A DNA stretch of 64,000 nt from Ceratotherium simum simum (GCF_000283155.1 NW_004454206.1:16347012-16411011); one strand, 5' to 3'; shown: positions 11,656 to 23,389, counted from the first letter of the stretch. Program-made: numbers and translations. The notes: generated by a model from the sequence alone, not told the origin.

Positions 11656-12389
11656 AACTTAACCCAGAGTTTAACTGCCTTCCTTTTCTAAAACAGTAAA
11701 ACTATATATTCTTTTTGGTATATTCAAAGAGGAATAATATGTTCCCCTTGCCCTGTTTGAGAAGATATTCATGTCAGATTTACTCTAATTTAGCTTCCTT
11801 TTCTTTTTAGGTGCACCATTCTCTTCCTTTAATATTGTGAATAAAATGTTTTTTCTTTCTCAGTTTTAATCAGTGCAGTTTTATTAACTGAGAGGGATAT
11901 GTACATGTTGATATTACTACGGGATGAAAGTCTTCTATTAATGAGGTCTCACTCAAATGTAGATTAATAAACACTGTGAGGAGGGTAGAACAGCAGAACT
12001 AATGCTGGTCTCCCTCTTGGGCATTCTTCAAGGATGGGCTAAGATGACAATACCTCTGAGGTCTTGGAAACTTGCAGTATTCCAGGCACCCTGCATTTAG
12101 TCTTCCTGGGAATCTTTCAAAATACTAGTAGGATTCTTACTATATAGTAGCTGAAAAAAACTGAAGATCATAGGTTAGGAATTTCCTCAATATTGCAAAG
12201 AAAGTGAATGGAGGGGTGCAAACCACGGTCACTTTGACTTCAAGCACAATTCTTTTTTGCAATATATCACATTGTTTCCCTGTTCGTATCATCCATTCTG
12301 TGTATCCTCTATTCTATGAACTGATCAAAATTCTTTATCAGGTTCTGAACTTCTTTTCCATTGAATCTATATAATCTATAAATACAGAG
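11656..12389. other. Unique AT-rich sequence
   Basis: No gene or repeat recognised. Confidence 0.5.
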
Positions 12390-12466
12390 GATATATATAT
12401 ATGTGTGTGTGTGTGTGCGTGCGCGCGTGTGTATGTATGTGCACGTGCAAGTGTGTGTGTGCGCGT
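12388..12466 (+). repeat. TA/TG dinucleotide microsatellite
   Basis: An (AT)n run passes into an interrupted (GT)n/(GC)n run. It is likely length-polymorphic, although the interruptions lower its mutability. Confidence 0.9.
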
Positions 12467-13251
12467 TTCTATCCTAGTGTCAACTAATTAAAATAAATTG
12501 TGAATTCAGTGTACCAATAACCTTTTAATTCCCTTTCCCTCTTAAAAATTCTATATGGCTTGTACATGAAGTTCTGTTTCTAACAGAATTTAGAAAACAG
12601 AGAGGCTGTTAGATATTCACACCTCATTTATTCGGATCTAGTATTTGTATTAAATACTAAATTAGATCATCTTTCTGCTTTACAAATTGTATGGTCCGAC
12701 CAAGTTCCACAGAGGAGAGCTACTTCTTAATATTGGCATTCTGTAGCTTCCCAAATAATTGAATTAGTTTAGAACAAAATCTTTAAGTTTTATGGTTGCT
12801 ACATTCAATTTTTTAATACTTGTCCTTGTAGTCTGAATTAGGATTTTATTGAATTTTATTTCCTTTCTCAGTAACTTCTTGATAATTCAATATATCAACT
12901 AATCACACAGATTTACTTTTTTGAACATCTAGGCCTTTTTCCTGGGTTTTTAAAGCATATTACCAAAAATTATGTATGTATGTGTTCGATATAATTGCAT
13001 GCCAGTGTTTTTGGATCTTTGAGGTAATATATAGCTACCACTTCCAAAGAAAGATTTAGTTAGAAGGTGTCCATAATTGAATATGTTACATTGACCTAGT
13101 TTATATTATGTTTAGAAAGTAAAACTGCTTCTTCTTGTGTCCTTAATGGTAAAAAACTGGATTTTAGTATATAACTAACACATATATAATTAAAATGTTT
13201 ACTGTGAAGTATATTATATATATAAAAAGAATGTAAAAATTTATAGGTAAG
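12467..13251. other. AT-rich unique sequence
   Basis: No gene or repeat recognised. There are short ATATAT runs near 13180-13225. Confidence 0.5.
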
Positions 13252-13259
13252 GTTTAAAG

Positions 13260-13550
13260 CAGTGTTGTCCTATAGAAACATAATGTGAGTCATATATGTA
13301 ATATTAAATTTTCTCCTAGCTGTATTAGAAAAAGTAAAAAGAAACAGAGAAAATAATTTAATATATTTTAACCAAGTATATCCAAAATATGATCATTTAA
13401 ACGTGTAATTAATATGAAAAATTATTAGTTATATATTTAACATTTTTCTGAACTAAGTCACTGAAATCTGGTGTGCATTTTACACTTAGAGCACCTTTCA
13501 AGTGCTCAATATCCACAAGTGGCCAGTGGCTTCCATATTGGACAATGCAG
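13260..13550 (+). mobile_element. hAT-Charlie element with near-perfect 8-bp target-site duplication
   Basis: Begins CAGTGTTGTCCTATAGAAAC and ends with the complementary CATATTGGACAATGCAG. Internal text AATGTGAGTCATATATGTAA and AAGTAAAAAGAAACAGAG fits the long version of the CAGTGCTGTCCAAT hAT family (MER3-like; exact name uncertain). Flanks are GTTTAAAG at 13252-13259 and CTTTAAAG at 13551-13558, 7 of 8 bases matching. That is the size expected for hAT transposition. Confidence 0.85.
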
Positions 13551-13559
13551 CTTTAAAGA

Positions 13560-14095
13560 ATAATATAAACGTCTAAGTTCCAATCTCTTGGGTTCAAAAA
13601 ATAGAACACCATTAGCATCTTGGAATACCCATTTCCCTCCTCCCTAATCCCCTCCTTTTCCTCTTCAGCCAAAAGTAACTACTATGTTGAATTTCGAGTA
13701 AGTTATTCTCATGTTTGTTTTTTTATATATTTTTACCATCTACATTTGTATCCTTAAACAATAGATAGTTTTGTTTTGCCTGGATTTAAACTTTATATTA
13801 ATAGAATCACTCTGTAGTCTTCCCTGTGACGTTTTTCTCTCAACATTATGTTTTATATATTTATGTTGATCAATATGTATCCCATTGTATGAATATAACA
13901 CAATTTATGTATTTCACATGTTGATAGACATTTGGGTTGTTTTTAGTTTTTTTTTAATCACAAGCCACATTACATGTGCATTCTTGTACATGTTTTCGGG
14001 TACATTTGTAACAATTTCTCAAGGGTATATATTTGCTAGTGGAATTGCCAGGTCATAGGGTATGCTCACAGAAATAGAAATAATTGATTTACTGC
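13560..14095 (-). repeat. Old L1 (L1M) 3' UTR fragment
   Basis: Reverse L1M 3' end features: CCTCTTCAGCCAAAAGTAAC, TTAATAGAATCACTCTGTAG, TAGACATTTGGGTTGTTTTT and TTGCTAGTGGAATTGCCAGG. It abuts the hAT element on its left. Confidence 0.75.
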
Positions 14096-14344
14096 AATTG
14101 GAAGTGCATGCAAATTTGCTATTTTAAGTAAATCACATTTAAGACTTTGAATTAAAAAATATTTTATTGGAGCCAATTAAAGTGAGCTGAGAGTTTGTAT
14201 TTTTTAAATACAGCACAAACTAGATTACTCTTTATATTTACTGGGTCAATTCAGTTGATTAACTTTAGAGCAAGCTTTTAGTGTTGTATAAAAATGTATC
14301 TATACCTAGTTATTAAATAGGTATGGTTATTGATTAGGATTAGT

Positions 14345-14600
14345 TTTGTCTATATATAGAAAATTCAAAATATCCATGGCTTACACAAGATAGAAGTTTG
14401 TATTACTCAAGTAAAGGAGGTTAGAGGTGGGCAGCCAAGGGAAAGAGATTATCTTTCTACTCTACCATCTTAGCCCATTACTTCCCTCCTGAAGTTTACC
14501 TCATGTTCCAAGTTGGCCGCCAGAGTTCCAGTCATCGGGTCTATATTCCATTGTAGACCTAAAAATTTACAAGGGAAGACAAAACGACACATATACTAGC
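14345..14600. repeat. Unresolved interspersed repeat remnant
   Basis: The text CACAAGATAGAAGTTTGTAT, CTCATGTTCCAAGTTGGCC and CAGAGTTCCAGTCATCGGG matches a pattern common in mammalian genomes that I cannot name. It was probably a DNA transposon or LTR. Confidence 0.45.
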
Positions 14601-15119
14601 TGAATCAAAGAGTAGTTCTGCATGTACTTGCAAGTAGGTCTGCACATACTATGTGACACTTCTACTTACATCTTTTTGGCTTAACTTGTGATGTTAATCA
14701 TCATATCATGTACTTTTTTTTTTGAAACACAATTGAATTTATGAATATCTTGGCACTATATCACGGCTATATCTAGCTGCAGGAGAGGCAAGAAAAAAGG
14801 TAATTGAGTTGTTTGTTAGCTGGTTGGTTATTTATAAGACAGGAGTGAAGGAAAGCGAGTATTAATATTCAGAACATTGATTTTTATTTTTCAACTCAAT
14901 CGCAACAAAAAGGAATGTTATTAATCATTCAGGAGAATTAAATCAATTTTAACTCGATAGACTCTGGCGTGAGCACTTTCTAGGTTGAAAAATGAAATAG
15001 AATTTTGTCTCCAACCCTCTTACTGTTCCAATACCCCTTCTCTAATATTGGCTTCAGTTTATAAAGACTAGAGAAATTAAGAGTCAAAGCAACTGACACA
15101 TGTTGGAATTAACTTCATA
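14601..15119. other. Unique AT-rich sequence
   Basis: No gene or repeat recognised. Confidence 0.5.
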
Positions 15120-16520
15120 TATTTTTAACAGCTTTATTGAGATATATTTCACATACTATACAATTCACCCATTTAAAGTGTACAACTCAATGGTTTTTAG
15201 TATATTCAGAATTGTGCAACCATCACCAACAATTTTAGAATATTTTTATCTCCCCCAAAAGAAACTTTATACCCATTAATAGTTACTCCTAATTTACACC
15301 CAGCTCCTCTCCTCTCATCATCTTTAGGCAAATATGCATCTACTTTCTGTCTCTATAGATTTGCCTATTCTGGACATTTCATGTAGATAAAATCATATAA
15401 TATTTGTGATTGGCTTCTTTCACTTAGCCTGATGTTTTCAAAGTTCATCTATATTGTGGCATATATTGATACTTCATTCCTTTTTATGGCCAAATAATAT
15501 TCCATTATGTGGACATGCCACATTTTGTTTATCCATTCATCATTGATGGACATTTGGCTACTTTTTGTCTATTGTGCATAATGCTGCTATGAACATTCAT
15601 GTACAAGATTTTGTGTGGATATATGTTTTTATTTACTAGGAATGGAATTGCTGAGTCATATAGTAACTCTATGTTTGACCTTTTGAGGAACTACCTACCA
15701 AATTGTTTTCAAAGACAGTGCACCATTTTGTAATCCCACCAGCAGTGTATGGGAGTTCTAATTTCTCCATATCCTCACTAAAACTTATTTTATTTTTTTT
15801 GAAAAATCATTATAGTCATGCTAGTGAGTGCGAAGTAGTACCTTATTGTAGTTTTAATTTTCATTTCCCTGATGATTAATGATATTGGGCATCTTTTCAT
15901 GTTCTTATTGGATATTTATGTATCTTCTTTGGAGAAAAGTCTATTCAGATCCTTTGCCCATTTTTAATTGAGTTATTCTGTTTCTGTTATTGAGTTGTAA
16001 GAGTTTTTTGTATATTCTAGATAAAACTCCCTTATCAGGATATGATTTGCAAGTATTTTCTCCCGTTGTGTGGCTTGTCTTTTTACTTTCTTAATAGAGT
16101 CTTAGGAAAAACAAAAGTTTTTAATTTTGAGGAAGTTCAATTTCTCTATTTGTTCTTTTGTCTTTTGTGCTTTTGCTGTCATATCTAAGAAGGCTTAACC
16201 TGACCAAAGGTTACAAAGATTTACTCCTATATTTTAAGAGTTTTATTGTTTTAGTTCTTTTATTTAGTTTTGTTATCCATTTTGAATTAGTTTTTGTGTA
16301 TGGTGTGAGGAAGGGGCCCAACTTTAATCTCTTACATGTGAATATCCAGTTGTCCCAGCACCATTTTTTCAAAATATTATTCTTACTCCATTGAATTATC
16401 TTGGGACTCTTGTCAAAGATCAATTGACCATCTCTTTCATCTCATTTCTCTCTAGACTCTCAATTCTATTCCATTGATCTCTGTTCATCCTTATGCCAGT
16501 ACTTCATATATGTTTTTACA
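15120..16520 (-). mobile_element. Old L1 (L1M) 3' end including C-terminal ORF2 remnant
   Basis: About 1.4 kb of L1 on the minus strand. The 3' UTR side runs from AACAGCTTTATTGAGATATA through TGCAACCATCACCAACAATT, TCCATTATGTGGACATGCC and ATTGCTGAGTCATATAGTAA. Its 5' side, read on the minus strand at 16211-16423, still translates to L1 ORF2-like sequence, including [18 protein letters not shown]. That resembles the conserved ORF2 segment before the cysteine-rich C terminus. Stops and frame breaks elsewhere show the copy is dead. The plus-strand frame at 16158-16394 is antisense to it. Confidence 0.85.
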
Positions 16521-16549
16521 GTATATGCATTCATACAGTACATTGGTAT

Positions 16550-16600
16550 ATATAGAATATATATGCAATATGTATTGTGTGTGTGTATGTATTACACATA
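16550..16600 (+). repeat. Short TA/TG low-complexity run
   Basis: Interrupted TATATA and GTGTGTGTGTATG sequence next to the L1 fragment. Confidence 0.7.
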
Positions 16601-16624
16601 AACACGTATTCTGTAAGTGGTGGT

Positions 16625-16880
16625 AAAGAGTTTGATTTTGATTTCTGCGATTAGTCTGGATCATTTGAAATCACAACTACATCAAATACCAGCTGTGTGT
16701 TACTTTGAGCAAGTTGCTTTACCTAGTGGAAAGCTCAATTTCCTCACCTGTGAAGTGGGATGAGCATAGTGCCAGCCTGATAGGGTTGTTGTGAGTATTA
16801 AATTAGATAATTCACGTGAAAGCTCTAAATCAAGTGCCTTATTCAATGGTTGATTACTAAACATTAGCTGCAATTATTAT
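16625..16880 (+). repeat. MIR SINE
   Basis: Forward MIR landmarks: CAGCTGTGTGTTACTTTGAG, CAAGTTGCTTTACC, TTTCCTCACCTGTGAAGTGG, GATAGGGTTGTTGTGAGTAT, TAAATTAGATAATTCACGTG. It is fairly complete through the 3' half. Confidence 0.85.
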
Positions 16881-17249
16881 TGATTCAGTATTGTTATTAT
16901 AAAATATATTTTATATGGAGTAAAGGCTGTTCCTTAATTACTTTATAAATTTTGCTCAGCAAGTCACATTTCTCTTGAGAGGTAGATAGGCAAGTTATCA
17001 CGTAGGGGCTTTGAAATAAAGGGAAGAGAAATAGAATAGTGAAGTTGATCATATGTTCTGGAATTTCTAGGCCAATGCCAATACCACATATTTTGTTCCA
17101 TTGTTCATTCATGTGTCAGGCCATGTGTGCCAAATCCTGGTTTGGAAAAGAAGGTGACCTTTGGAGTAGGCTCTGAAATGTCATGAGAAAATGAGATAAG
17201 CGTGTAGCTCTAGGTCTCTTCCAACCTTGTTTTAAAAGAAGCTCCTGTT
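16881..17249. other. Unique sequence
   Basis: No gene or repeat recognised. Confidence 0.5.
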
Positions 17250-17850
17250 TACTTGTTGAAATCTATCAATGCTCATCCCCTCAAAGACGTGTTCTCCTTT
17301 TAACAACTCCTTATGTAACCCATCTTTTACATAGGTTTTGATTACATTTTCTTCAACCTTATATTTATCTCTGTTGCTTATATATTTGTTTGGAAGGTGC
17401 ACTTCCCCAGTTACATTGTAAACTTCCTCAGAACAGGAAAGAGTGTCTGTATTAGTCTGCTAGGACTGCCATAACAAAATCACACAGACTGAGTGGCTTA
17501 AACAGCAGAAATTTATTCCTCACAGTTCTGGAGGCTAGAAGTCCAAGATCAAGGTGTTGGCAGATTTGGTTTCTCCCGAGGCCTCTCTCCTTGGCTTGCA
17601 GATGACCATCTTCTTGTTCTGTCTTCACATGGTCTTTCTTCTGTGCATGCACATCCCCAGTATCTCTTCCTCCTCTTATAAGGACGCCAGTCATATGATA
17701 TTAAGGCCCTACCTTTATGACCTCATTTAACCTAATTACCTCTTTAAAGGCCCTATCTCCAAATACAATCATATTGGGGGATAGGGCTTCAGCATATGAA
17801 TTTAGAGGGGGTATGCAATTCAGTCCATAACAGTGTCTGTATCCTGAAAA
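17250..17850 (+). repeat. L2 LINE 3' fragment, split by a solo LTR
   Basis: The left part, 17250-17447, shows L2 text (TTATATTTATCTCTGTTGC, TACATTGTAAACTTCCTCAG, then AGAGTGTCTG). Removing the LTR at 17448-17832 and one copy of the 5-bp duplication joins AGAGTGTC to TGTATCCTG, as in the L2 tail. Confidence 0.65.
17448..17832 (-). mobile_element. Solo LTR of an ERVL-MaLR element (MST/MLT1 type)
   Basis: On the minus strand it begins TGTTATGGACTGAATTG and ends in the complement of TGTATTAGTCTGCTAGGAC, so it has the TG...CA ends of an LTR. Internal MaLR hallmarks include CTCACAGTTCTGGAGGCTAG, AGTCCAAGATCAAGGTG, TTATAAGGACGCCAGTCAT and CCCTATCTCCAAATACAAT. It is flanked by a perfect 5-bp duplication, GTGTC, at 17443-17447 and 17833-17837. 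No internal retroviral sequence is attached. Confidence 0.88.
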
Positions 17851-17852
17851 TA

Positions 17853-17883
17853 GTCTTTAATTAGTTAATTAATTAATTAATTC
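17853..17883 (+). repeat. (TTAA)n low-complexity run
   Basis: Repeated TTAATTAA sequence just after the L2/LTR nest. Confidence 0.85.
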
Positions 17884-18057
17884 CAATTTACCAAGAATGT
17901 CTTTTGTTTGGGAGAATGAACCAATGATATGAGAGGGGTGTGTGATTTTCTCTCAAGTGTGACGTTGGTCTGGCCCAGCACGATTTTTAATCAAATGCTC
18001 TTTGGGGACAAGTAGGTTGAATCACTATGAGAGAAGGTTTAAAAGAAAACAAGTTGT

Positions 18058-18304
18058 GGGGCCAGCCCGTGGCATAGTGGTTAAGTTCACATGCTCTGCT
18101 GCAATGGCCTGGGGTTCACAGGTTCGGATCCTGGGCATGGATCCACACACTGCTCATCGAGCCATGCTGTGGCAGCATCCCATACAAAGTAGAAGAAGAT
18201 TGGCACAGGTGTGTAGCTCAGGGCCAGTCTTCCTCAGCCAAAAGAGGAGGATTGGCAACAGACGTTAGCTCAGGGCTAATCTTCCTCACAAAAAAAAAAA
18301 AAGA
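18058..18304 (+). mobile_element. ERE-type tRNA-derived SINE, older copy
   Basis: Starts GGGCCAGCCCGTGGCATAGT and carries an A-box-like GTGGCATAGTGGTTA and a B box GGTTCGGATCC at 18121-18131. The body then runs through GAGCCATGCTGTGGCAGCAT, GGGCCAGTCTTCCTCAGC and GTTAGCTCAGGGCTAATCTT to an A-rich tail. This is the perissodactyl ERE layout. Most CpGs have decayed to TG or CA. The flanking repeats AGAAAACAAGTTGT at 18044-18057 and AGAAAAGAAGTTAT at 18305-18318 match at 12 of 14 bases. Both facts suggest the oldest of the three copies in this window. Confidence 0.93.
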
Positions 18305-18529
18305 AGAAAAGAAGTTATAACTGCAACTCTTAATTAAAAGAAAACTAGACATGCCAACAAGACAAATAACTGGCTTTAATAGGTAATAAGCAAACAGACT
18401 CAATCCACTATTATCATGACCTACTAGAAAATATCAATAGCTTGTCCATTAAAACCACAAACCGTTTCTTTGCCTACCTTTGAGGTGGGTCAATAGGGGA
18501 AACCAACATTTGCAAAAAAGGCATTATTT

Positions 18530-18690
18530 TTCAGAATTTGTGCCAGGTACTTAATATCTATAATTTCCCAAAACCCTCACAGCTTAAGATGTAAGTCAAA
18601 TTAGCCTCATGTATCAGATGAGAATTCTGAGACTCAAAAAACTAAAACAAATTATCTGAAGACAAACAAATAGAAAGAGTTGAGATATTC
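18530..18690 (-). repeat. MIR SINE, diverged
   Basis: Reverse MIR order: GTGCCAGGTACTTAATATCT, AAAACCCTCACAGC, TCAGATGAGAATTCTGAGAC, ATTATCTGAAGACAAACAAA. Confidence 0.65.
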
Positions 18691-19555
18691 TATTTGTCCA
18701 ATTTTTTAAAAGTAGAATTACAATCTCAGAAATTAGTGCTGAAATTATGACTTAGGAAAACTCTGCTGCACAGAATTTCACTGAGGTGAGGCAAATTGCT
18801 GCATGTTACATAAAGAAGTTTTAGAACAGATAAAACAATTATTTTATAAGCTCTAAAACATGTAAGAAAAATATGAATAAAATTATAATCATAATTGACC
18901 AAAATATAAATACTTTAACAATTGGAAAGCACTGAGATTATTATATAATTTTGAATATTTTAGACCAAAATGCTTTAGGAGGGCATTTTAGCATTTTGGA
19001 ATTGGAATTTTAGCATATTGTCTTTTAAAAAAAATAATATCTTTTGTTTGAAAACAAAACATCAGCTTGTAAATCCTGACAAATGTCACATAGATCTATT
19101 GAAAAAGTGTAAAGTTGTGCAAGAAGCCAAATAAAAGAAAATAAATTATATAGCTCAAGAGACTCAAATTTTCAGATGTTGAGTTTTGGAAATACATGCA
19201 TTGTGATACAGTGCACAGTAATCTAGTGAGTCCAGAAAAAGTAGTTAGTGTTTCTTTTTGTCAAAGGGAGTGATGTGGTGTCTGTTCAAGTTGCTTAAAT
19301 AAAATTCTGAACATATTTTTTTCATCAAAAGAGAATCTGTATAATAATTTTTGTAATTATTTTACTCCATAAAAGAAAAAATGTCCTTTATATATGCCAC
19401 AAACAAGAAATCAATTGTTATATCTTCACAAACAATGTTAATACAGTTTCACAATTATTTTACCTACAGTTAGGTTAATATTTTTCAAGGTGGTGCTTTA
19501 GAAGCTGAATCTTACAAGAATGGGCAAGCCTCCTTGAGAATAAAGAGTCATTCTG
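18691..19555. other. Very AT-rich unique sequence
   Basis: No gene or named repeat recognised. Confidence 0.5.
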
Positions 19556-20345
19556 AGGGTTCATTCATTCATTCAGACCTGAAGCAACTATTGCAAAATT
19601 ATTGCTAGAGAGACTGAAAAAGTTAAATATAACTCACAAAGTCCCTAGAAGAGCCATGACATTAAAATAAAATAAATATGCAATGAGTTCTGGAAGTATA
19701 CTTAGAGCAGTGTTAGGTGTGATTGAGAGGTTCAAACAGGTCTATGATAATAGATTTTTCTATAGAGATTGTCTTCTCATTGGAGAGATAGGATTTACAT
19801 CCATGAAATAGGTATCATTACAAAGTTTTGGGGCTAAACATATGAAAATAAATGGAACAGAAAGTGTTATAGTGTTATCATGGTGTAAAGAATGAAGAGA
19901 TCGTGATGAGAAGCGACAGTTGAGGAATGCTTTCTAGAAGGAGTAGGATCTGATTTGGCCTTGGGCTGTGAGCAGAGTTTATAGATAGAGAGAGTAGCGT
20001 TATATCAGAATCACTGTAGGGCCTTAAAAATACAAATTCTAAGGTCCTGCCCAAATGTACCTTTAGCTAAAAGGAAACAAAATAACGAGCTTCCATGCAA
20101 AGACTAGGGAAGGTATATTTAGTGGTCAAGCAGTGACTAGAGTGGCAGGTCCATGTGAAGGAATAAAAGAGGACAGTTAGGATGGGATTAGGACAAATTT
20201 ACTACAGGACAAATCATTAGTCTGAGGAGCTTGGATGTGAATCAATGGCAAAGAGGAGCCATTGAATGCTTTTGAAAAGGTTGTGATCTGAAGAAAGCGA
20301 TGCTCTTAGGAAGATTAGATCTATGGTAGTAAGCATGCCAATTTA
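19556..20345 (-). repeat. L2 LINE, reverse orientation
   Basis: Begins with the complement of the L2 tail (TTCATTCATTCATTCAG). It ends in the complement of the L2 ORF2 region (GGAGCCATTGAATGCTTTTG, AAAGGTTGTGATCTGAAGAA). A MER5/MER20-like scrap at about 20003-20065 (ATATCAGAATCACTGTAGGG, AAATTCTAAGGTCCTGCCC) seems to interrupt it. Confidence 0.65.
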
Positions 20346-20404
20346 TTATTTATGCACCCTGAGAGTGACGAATGAGGGGAAACGATCTCTATCTGGGGCA
20401 AGCT

Positions 20405-20542
20405 AGGAAGAAGCTAAGCTGTAATTCTTACTAGACTGTAAATTCTGTGAGGATAGACGATCTGTCATATTTATGGGTTTATTCTCAGGACTTAGCACAC
20501 AAAACAGGTACTAAATAAATATTTGTTGAATGGATGGATAGA
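20405..20542 (+). repeat. L2 LINE tail
   Basis: ACTAGACTGTAAATTCTGTG, GAGGATAGACGATCTGTC, GACTTAGCACACAAAACAGG and TAAATAAATATTTGTTGAATG give the full L2 tail order. Confidence 0.85.
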
Positions 20543-22145
20543 TTTCCATATAAAATCAAATATCGTGTAATATTAGAAGGGGGTAAAAAGCTTGGTATTA
20601 TGTTATCAGAAATGTCATTTGATACTGAAGATGAAAAAATTTTCAAGATTTTGCAAAGCCACCCACCCAAGGAAACGTTCAACTACTTTCCAATAATGTT
20701 GAGGGGCGTTTTCTTCTACCGTATCAACACAATGGGCTGAGTAAGACCAGGAAGTCGCCTGCAACAAAACAGAGGAAGGTTTTTCTGAAAGACACTATTC
20801 CAGGAAGTTAATCTATCCTTGTCTCAGACCATCCTTTTGAAATAGGGTTCTGGCACCACTTCTGGGCCAGTTCCTACTTAATCCAATATCCCATTCACTT
20901 CTCATGTTTGTGCCTTCATCATTGTTTATTATTGTTTGGACTCTTCATAATGCTAGTCCAAAATCATGAAGGAATATTTTGGTACTGACTCGAATATTCT
21001 GTTTAAGAAATTAGATTCATGTATAATGCATTTATTAGAACCTCTCATGTTAAACAAAAGAGTTAAAATTAAAAAGCTGACACACTCAGTGTGGGCCTCA
21101 CCTAGCTGGAAAACTGGAGTATCTGAGAGATGCCGATTGTGCTGTGGTAGGCAATTAATGTTGAATTGCGAGATCCTTTTTAATTTTATAGTGTTTTAAA
21201 TGCCTGAGGATGTCCCCTCTACCTTTTTTTGGCACCACTTGTGGGTATGCTTCGTTAAAGAGGTGAAAGGCACAGAATTAGGGATGCTAGCCTCATCGAG
21301 TTAATCATTTTGCTGCACAGTGTAGGTTTTAAGGATGAGAAGGAAGTAAATGATGTTTTGATAAAGCATTTTTTGACCCCTTCCCCTGGTCTCCCCCCAA
21401 GATGTCTCTAAAATCTTGATTTGCCTCTAAGCTTTTCTCTCAGTTTACATTCTTTCCTGTAAAATGCAATAACGGTGATGGTGTTTGTTAACCTGAAATA
21501 TGTCATAAAACATTAATAATATTTTGAGCAGGACTTCCAAGCTGTCTTATTTACATCTTACAGGTCCCTTACCTGTATCCCTTTTTGAGGACAATGCAAT
21601 ATTTTTAGTCCATTTTATTATGCTTCCACATTCTTTAAAAATAAGTCATTTATCTTCCCTTTTGCTTATCAGTTACTAACTGACAATGAGTGTTTGCCCA
21701 AACAATAACCAATCAAAAGATATGAAGAAGAGTCCAGACATATCTGAGGAGAAACTCTTTGGAGAAAGCAGGTGAATGGCATGGGAATTCAAACCAAGGA
21801 GATTCCAAAGGAAATACTAAATAGTCTCTAAATGCAAAAATATTCTCATTGCTCACCAAACTTTTTATAACAATAAATTATTCTGTTGACATATTTGACA
21901 GGCTCTAAGTTAATATTTACAATGATTTATCCCGATTATTTACTTTACTGAAGCCTTAAATCTTTTATTTTTTTTTTTTTCGCATCCACATTTAAAGAAA
22001 AACTCTAAAATGCATTGATTTTCTTCCAAGTCCAGGGCTGAGACTCTAGCCACTAGGTCACCACCTGGTGCAGGTGACAGGAAGGAGTGGATCTATAGCT
22101 TCGGCGTGCTTCCCCCAGCCAGCTCTTTGCTGGGACAGGTGTTAT
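20543..22145. other. Unique sequence
   Basis: No gene or named repeat recognised. A T-rich run lies at 21963-21980. Short plus-strand frames at 20534-20740 and 20966-21199 have no domain and no splice or initiation context that stands out. Confidence 0.5.
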
Positions 22146-22149
22146 TATA

Positions 22150-22410
22150 CAACAAATCTGCGAGCTCCTTGACTGAGCTAGATACATGTTTCAAAGTCAC
22201 ATAATATTAGATCCAAACTTTGGCTCTGCCACTTCCTAGCTGAGTAATCTAGGTCAAGTTTCCTAACCAATCTGTATCTCTGAAATTCTCATCTGTATCA
22301 TGAGGAAAACAATACCGCTCATCTCTTAGGGTTGTTATGAAAATTAAATAATATACACTTTATAGTGCCTCATACAGTGGCTAGTACATCACAGTCACTC
22401 CTACTGCAAG
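22150..22410 (+). repeat. MIR SINE
   Basis: AACTTTGGCTCTGCCACTTC, TAGCTGAGTAATCTAGGTCA, TTTCCTAACCAATCTGTATC, AGGGTTGTTATGAAAATTAA, then CAGTGGCTAGTACATCAC. It is a near-complete MIR. Confidence 0.85.
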
Positions 22411-22479
22411 TAGCATTCTCTTTCCTGGAATAAGTGAAGGGACACATGTCCATCCCCATCAACCTTGAGGATCTGGAGT

Positions 22480-23066
22480 GGAAGATGTCTCAGCTGTTTA
22501 TTCAATTGTCCTCTCATCTCAGTCTTACTCATCTACTTTTCCTACTCCTTATTCTAGAAAGGATCAAAAGCATCTCACTGTTGGCTGTATATTAAAGGTC
22601 ACTGGTCACCAGCAGCTTTTTTCATCACTAAATATATTATGATCTTCCTGATTGTATCTTCATTGCTTTAATCCTCGTTGTGTCTGAGCACCTAGTAGGG
22701 CACTTTGATTTGTGTACATTTTCAGTATAGCTTTTTAGAAATGATTTTCCTGAAAGGTTTTACACTTCCTCTTGTTCAAATGCAAAAATATATGAGATCT
22801 CAGGATTCAAAGGATATTTCCCGGATGTCATTTTTGGGTTACTGTAGCTCCCCTTTCCTTCCTTCCCTCCTACCCTTAACTTTCTATCCTTGATCTTAAC
22901 CTGCATTATTTTCATCTCTGCATTTATCACCACCTAAGACTGTATGCTGTATTGTATTTTTTATTGTGAATGGAATAGAGCAGGGACCAGGACTCACTCA
23001 CTGCTATACTCCCAGCCCCCAAAACACTTCTAGGAGCTCAATAAATATTTGCTGAATAAATGGATA
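22480..23066 (+). repeat. L2 LINE 3' region and tail
   Basis: The tail is clear at 22900-23066: GCATTTATCACCACCTAAG, GACTGTATGCTGTATTG, ACTCCCAGCCCCCAAAACAC and GCTCAATAAATATTTGCTGA. The part upstream of 22900 is more diverged, so the left limit is approximate. Confidence 0.75.
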
Positions 23067-23224
23067 CAAAGTAAAATGCTCTTTTGCATCTTCCATTGTA
23101 GTTTTGTTAGTTTGGTGTTTTACCACATAAGTCAATAATTGTAACTTGACTATTTTAAAATTATAGAAAGTCAGAAATGGAAATAAGAACATGAATAACA
23201 ATATTAACAATAGCAGCAGCAATA

Positions 23225-23380
23225 ACAGTAGTAGCACAGAGGCTTTATTGAGTGTTTATTGTGTGTCAGGCACTGGTCCAAATCAACCATAAATGATAGT
23301 TACTATTATTATTTTCATGCTACAAGTTAGGATACTGAGAAACAGAAAATTTAAGTAACTTGAGAAAAACGTGTAAAATC
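23225..23380 (-). repeat. MIR SINE 3' half
   Basis: TTTATTGAGTGTTTATTGTG, TGTCAGGCACTGGTCCAAAT, TACTATTATTATTTTCATGC, GATACTGAGAAACAG and TTAAGTAACTTGAG follow the reverse MIR order. A CAGCAGCAATAACAG-rich stretch precedes it. Confidence 0.8.
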
Positions 23381-23389
23381 GTATAATCC

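Noticed and set aside
18121..18131. B-box promoter suggesting a tRNA gene
   Set aside because: The surrounding sequence is the ERE SINE body and does not fold into a tRNA with an anticodon arm and matching acceptor stem.
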